A stretch of DNA of 64,000 bases from Phycisphaerales bacterium (lineage in GTDB: Bacteria > Planctomycetota > Phycisphaerae > Phycisphaerales > UBA1924): positions 62,001-126,000 of the forward strand of contig JANQQR010000001.1 of NCBI GenBank assembly GCA_028289195.1. The letters run 5' to 3'. This document shows, piece by piece, positions 60,661 to 64,000 of the stretch. Each line of letters opens with the position of its first letter. Position 1 is the first letter of the stretch. The position numbers and the translations under genes were made by a program. A model generated the notes under the pieces. That model had not been told where the DNA came from and did not search any database. It saw nothing but the letters and a program-made list of their open reading frames with translations.

Positions 60661-63285
60661 GTGCCAGATCCCAGCGACCAACCCGGGACCGACGAGAGCC
60701 AGGAGGAGCGCGCGCCACGCTTCAAGCTCCCGGAACTTCATCCGCTCCGGGAGCCGAAGGACCTGTGGCCGCTCCCGGCCATCCTGATCGGGGCCGCCCT
60801 CGCCGTCGCGGGCGTTCTCGTGCTCATCCGCGGCGCCCCCGGCCCGGACTTCGAGGGCGCTCTGCACCACGTCGAGTCGCTCATCGAACGCCAGGAGTAC
60901 GACCGCGCCCTGATCACACTCAACGGGGCGATCCGTGAGGAACTCGAGCATCCCGACGCGACCGACGAGATCAACTCCCGGTTCCACGCGATGCGCGCCG
61001 ACGCCCTCTACCTCGCACAGCGCCTGAGGCTCTCGGAAATCGGGGAGTCGCAGCAGGCCAAGAACAACAACACAATCCTTGAGGAATACGCGCTCGCGGA
61101 GTCGTTCGATCACCACGCGATCACGCCTCGGCGCGAGGCGTTCAAGGCTCAGACACTCGTCGATCTTGGTCGGTACGACGAGGCCGTCCACCACATCGAG
61201 CGTCTCGCCGAGGAATTCGCGCCTCGTCGCCACGCCCTTCTCAAGAGGGTCATCTCGCACGATCTCGTCCGCGGCGGAGCCGGCACGCAACGCGCCCGCG
61301 AACTCCTCACTACGCTGATGCGAGACCGGAAGCTGAAAGAGGAAGACCGCCTGTGGGCGATCGCCCGCCAGACGCAGCTCCGCCTCGAGAGCGGGTACGC
61401 CCCCGAGGCCATCGATGCTCTGCTCCCCGAGATCCAGCGCCTCGAGCAGCGCGACACGCCGGGTGCCGCCGAGTTGTTCCTCATGCTCGGCAAGGCCTAC
61501 CTCGAACTCGGTCGCTTCGAAGCGGCCCGCGATCAGCTGGCCATCACCGAGCAGATCCTCCCGCCGGGCGATGAACGCCGGGGAGAGGCCGAGGCGCTGC
61601 TGGCTCGCATCCTGCAGCGTGAGGGAGAGCTCGAGGAGGCGCGCGACCGGTTCTCGACTGTTGCTGAGCGCTTCCCGAATTCCCCCGCCCAGGTGCTCGC
61701 GTTCCTGGGGTTGGGTGAGGTCGAGGCGGACCTCGGGCGCCGCGAAGAGTCCATCGCCGCGTACTCCAAGCTCGTCGGACGGGTGATCGGTGAGGATCAT
61801 CCCGCATTGGAGCAGGGCTCGGCGTACCACGGCGCGGCCGACCACGAGGAGGCGGAATCCGATCACGGTCACGCAGACTCCGCGGCGCATGCGCCGGCCC
61901 AGCAGGTGGCGATGGCCGACGTCGGCGTACCGATCAAGACGATCGATCTCAGCATCGCGCAGCGTCACCGGGCCCAGTTCATCGGTGGCGATCTTCAGAC
62001 CGCGCTCCGATACTCCGAGCTCATCGAGGCTCTCTACGTCACTTCAGAGCCGTCACCGCCCGCGATCCTGCGAACCGCTGAAACCCATCGGGCCATCGCC
62101 CGGCACGAGATGGGCCTCGGCGAGGACCAAGACGATGCCGATGGGCTCGACGTCTTGCGGTTCGACCCGATCAAGGCCGAGTCGATCAAATCGCACTTCG
62201 AGGCGGCCGGCGACAAGTTCCGCGAGCACTCGCGCCTCGTCGTCGTCGATGATCCGGCCCTTGCGGTCGCGTCGCTGTGGGAAGCGGCGGACGCGTTCGA
62301 TCGGTCGGGAGACCGCGATACCGCGATCGAGCTGTTCACGCAGTTCATGCAGGCGATGCGCTCCGATCCGCGAAGGTTCGAGGCCAAACACCGCCTGGCG
62401 CGGGCGTTCCAGGCCAAGGGCGAACACGACACGGCGATCGATCTCTTCGAGGAGATCATCCAGGAGAACCCCCAAAGCGACGAGGCCTACCGCAGCTACG
62501 TGCCATTGGCTCGCTCGTTCGTCGCCTCGGGCTCGGAGGACGGCTACGAGCAAGCCGAGCGATGGCTGACGCAGGTCGTCAGCGGGCGTGTTTTCGAGCC
62601 CGCATCGCCCCAGTTCCGCGCCGGGCTTGTTGAGATGGCCCGGATGTACCTCGCCGAGAGGCGGTACGACGAGGCGATCGCCCGTTTCGACGAGGTGCTC
62701 GAGCGGTACGAAAACCGGTCCGACCGCGTCCGCCTCGAGTTCGAGCTCGCCGAAGCGAACCGCCTGTCCGCCGGCGCGATCGACCGGCAGTTGCTCGACG
62801 CGATGCCCCTGAGCGACCGGAACGCCCTGGAGACCCTCCGCGAGCAGCGTCTGCGCGTGGCGTTGGAGTTGTACGAGGACGTCCGTGTCGCCATCGAGGA
62901 CATCGAGCCCGATCGCCGCAGCCCGATGCAGACCGTCATTCTCAGGAACTCGACGTTCTTCCGGGGAGACTGCGCGTTCGATCTCGGCGAGTACGACGCG
63001 GCGATCCGGCACTACGACGGCGCCGCCCAGCGGTATGCGCGCGAGCCCGCGTCGCTCGTGGCGATGGTGCAGATCGTCAACTGCTACGCGGAGCTCGAGA
63101 AGTGGCGCGAAGCCCAGACCGCCCACGAGCGAGCCCAGCGACGCTTGCGGGAGCTTCCCGACGATGTCTGGCAGACTTCGGCCGTCCCGATGGACCGCCG
63201 GCACTGGGAGCGATGGCTCGAGGCGAGCCACAGGCTGGAGCAGCTCGGCGCACGCGCGGATGCCGCGGATGATGCCGAGCCCTGA
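60661..63285 (+). CDS. membrane-anchored tetratricopeptide-repeat protein
   Basis: This 874-residue protein has a charged N-terminus, one helix near residues 38-58 (LPAILIGAALAVAGVLVLI) and then many TPR-type helical pairs, e.g. AELFLMLGKAYLELGRFEAARDQL, AVASLWEAADAFDRSGDRDTAIELF and AEMARMYLAERRYDEAIARFD-like repeats. Between two TPR blocks (about nt 61795-61905) is a His/Ala/Glu-rich loop. TPR arrays bind partner proteins; the side of the membrane and partner are unknown. GTG at 60661 is used; a TTG at 60631 is possible. Confidence 0.85.
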   Translation: MPDPSDQPGTDESQEERAPRFKLPELHPLREPKDLWPLPAILIGAALAVAGVLVLIRGAPGPDFEGALHHVESLIERQEYDRALITLNGAIREELEHPDATDEINSRFHAMRADALYLAQRLRLSEIGESQQAKNNNTILEEYALAESFDHHAITPRREAFKAQTLVDLGRYDEAVHHIERLAEEFAPRRHALLKRVISHDLVRGGAGTQRARELLTTLMRDRKLKEEDRLWAIARQTQLRLESGYAPEAIDALLPEIQRLEQRDTPGAAELFLMLGKAYLELGRFEAARDQLAITEQILPPGDERRGEAEALLARILQREGELEEARDRFSTVAERFPNSPAQVLAFLGLGEVEADLGRREESIAAYSKLVGRVIGEDHPALEQGSAYHGAADHEEAESDHGHADSAAHAPAQQVAMADVGVPIKTIDLSIAQRHRAQFIGGDLQTALRYSELIEALYVTSEPSPPAILRTAETHRAIARHEMGLGEDQDDADGLDVLRFDPIKAESIKSHFEAAGDKFREHSRLVVVDDPALAVASLWEAADAFDRSGDRDTAIELFTQFMQAMRSDPRRFEAKHRLARAFQAKGEHDTAIDLFEEIIQENPQSDEAYRSYVPLARSFVASGSEDGYEQAERWLTQVVSGRVFEPASPQFRAGLVEMARMYLAERRYDEAIARFDEVLERYENRSDRVRLEFELAEANRLSAGAIDRQLLDAMPLSDRNALETLREQRLRVALELYEDVRVAIEDIEPDRRSPMQTVILRNSTFFRGDCAFDLGEYDAAIRHYDGAAQRYAREPASLVAMVQIVNCYAELEKWREAQTAHERAQRRLRELPDDVWQTSAVPMDRRHWERWLEASHRLEQLGARADAADDAEP

Positions 63286-63362
63286 GTTCGCTGCGCTTGA
63301 TGCGCAATAATTGGCCGAGTCCTCGGGCCGCACCCGAAGAACACTGAGTCAGTGGATCACGC

Positions 63363-63380
63363 CCCCGCACGGATGCGGGG
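63363..63380 (+). other. hairpin upstream of the FlgN-like gene
   Basis: A 7-bp stem (CCCCGCA paired with TGCGGGG) with a CGGA loop lies in the 131-base gap between the TPR and FlgN-like genes. No T-tract follows, so termination is uncertain. Confidence 0.35.
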
Positions 63381-63416
63381 CGCACAACTTGCGCACGAAC
63401 GCCTACAGGGTCACGG

Positions 63417-63926
63417 ATGACCAGCGCGCACGGACAATCTGGCGATCGCCCCAGCGGTGCTCTCGGGACCGATCCGTCGGTCTGGTCGCGGCGCTTGCGT
63501 CGGATACTCGATGAGCAGATCGGGCTCTACGAGCAGCTCGATTCCCTCAGCGCCCGGCAGCTCCAGGCAATCTCCAACGAAGACGCCGACCAGCTCCTCG
63601 TCATCCTCGGCGAGCGCGAAGCGATCATCGGCGAGCTCCTGCATCTGAACGAAGACCTCTCGCCCTTCGTCTCGAACTGGGCCACGCTCTCGGCCCAGCT
63701 CCCGCCGTCCCAGCGAGATGCGCTCGGCGCGTCCTTCGATCGCGTCGCCGCTCTGGTCGAGGCCATCTCGGAGCGCGACGAACGAGACCGGCGCGAACTC
63801 GAGGCGCGGCGCGAGCGCGTCAAGACATCGCTCGTCGAGGTGTCCCGAGGGAAAGGGGCGGTGGCGGCGTACTCCCGGGTCGGCCCGACCGATCCGCCTG
63901 CGCGATTCCAGGACCGGGAGGGCTGA
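63417..63926 (+). CDS. FlgN-like flagellar export chaperone
   Basis: This 169-residue helical protein matches the FlgN pattern: LRRILDEQIGLYEQLDSLSARQLQAISNEDADQLLVILGEREAIIGELLHLNEDL (about residues 26-80), i.e. paired helices with the LL-x-LGERE-II core. FlgN binds hook-associated proteins FlgK and FlgL before export. The C-terminus has GKGAVAAYSRVG, a short segment also typical of the family. flgK would be expected nearby, beyond the window end. With the FliN-like protein at 39009 it implies a flagellum. Confidence 0.8.
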   Translation: MTSAHGQSGDRPSGALGTDPSVWSRRLRRILDEQIGLYEQLDSLSARQLQAISNEDADQLLVILGEREAIIGELLHLNEDLSPFVSNWATLSAQLPPSQRDALGASFDRVAALVEAISERDERDRRELEARRERVKTSLVEVSRGKGAVAAYSRVGPTDPPARFQDREG

Positions 63927-63934
63927 CCTGAGCG

Positions 63935-64000
63935 ATGACACCCGCGCTCGCGATTCAAGAGTCAACGATCCCGGGTGCCGCCGAAGGCGAGCTCGCGGAG
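63935..64000 (+). CDS. start of an open frame running off the window
   Basis: An ATG nine bases after the FlgN-like stop opens a frame of 22 codons that is still open at the last base. Its visible part (MTPALAIQESTIPGAAEGEL) matches nothing I know. Position suggests a flagellar gene, but the evidence is thin. Confidence 0.35.
   Translation, partial: MTPALAIQESTIPGAAEGELAE

Noticed and set aside
59011-61968. 985-codon minus-strand frame
   Set aside because: It crosses the RDD and TPR genes in antisense; the plus frames have signal peptide, lipid or TPR features and the minus frame has none.

Overview
This is a gene-dense, very GC-rich chromosomal window with no rRNA, phage, insertion sequence or CRISPR array. 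Protein architecture points to Planctomycetota, most likely class Phycisphaerae. The pointers are an L22 with an extra N-terminal domain, long tails on L15, L17 and S5, a giant secreted protein ending in a dockerin-like calcium loop, and many secreted or lipoprotein orphans. This assignment is inferred from architecture, not from a 16S gene.

Layout. (1) 1-14602, plus strand: the S10-spc-alpha ribosomal supercluster, from a truncated rplD through secY, map, rpmJ, rpsM, rpsK, rpoA and rplQ, closed by a strong terminator. infA, adk and rpsD are absent. Most gaps between genes hold a GC hairpin with no U-tract. (2) 14689-16411: pheS and a small membrane protein. (3) 16408-28304: a cluster of three consecutive SPFH-domain membrane proteins, an ABC ATPase, a large ABC-2 type permease and a 689-residue anchored protein, with a second ABC-2 permease transcribed divergently. 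This is the best candidate for an undescribed system. (4) 28335-33202: an FAH-family hydrolase, alaS and a secreted HExxH peptidase-like protein. (5) 33199-35281: a three-gene minus-strand unit (secreted small protein and two VOC proteins) facing a tandem winged-helix HxlR-like regulator across a near-perfect palindrome. (6) 35285-39344, minus strand: a membrane protein, an OPT transporter with unusual insertions and a FliN-like protein. (7) 39393-46017, minus strand: rpmF-plsX-fabH-fabD-lipoprotein-fabG-acpP-fabF, the type II fatty acid synthesis cluster. (8) 46376-56105: tRNA-Lys, a secreted beta-helix-like protein, an M20 peptidase, an Nramp-like transporter and a 1677-residue secreted protein. 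(9) 56254-60559: tRNA-Val, tRNA-Thr and tRNA-Tyr, a cyclodeaminase-like protein and a run of small unknown, lipoprotein and RDD genes. (10) 60661-64000: a membrane-anchored TPR protein, a FlgN-like chaperone and the start of one more frame.

Several genes (pheS, the FAH hydrolase, alaS, the HxlR-like regulator, and the genes at 57570 and 59045) carry a -10-like hexamer 7 or 9 bases before the start codon, which suggests leaderless mRNAs. S14 and L32 have lost zinc-ligand cysteines while L36 keeps its ligands. SPFH, ABC and permease proteins in region 3 probably form one membrane assembly, but the substrate cannot be read from sequence.
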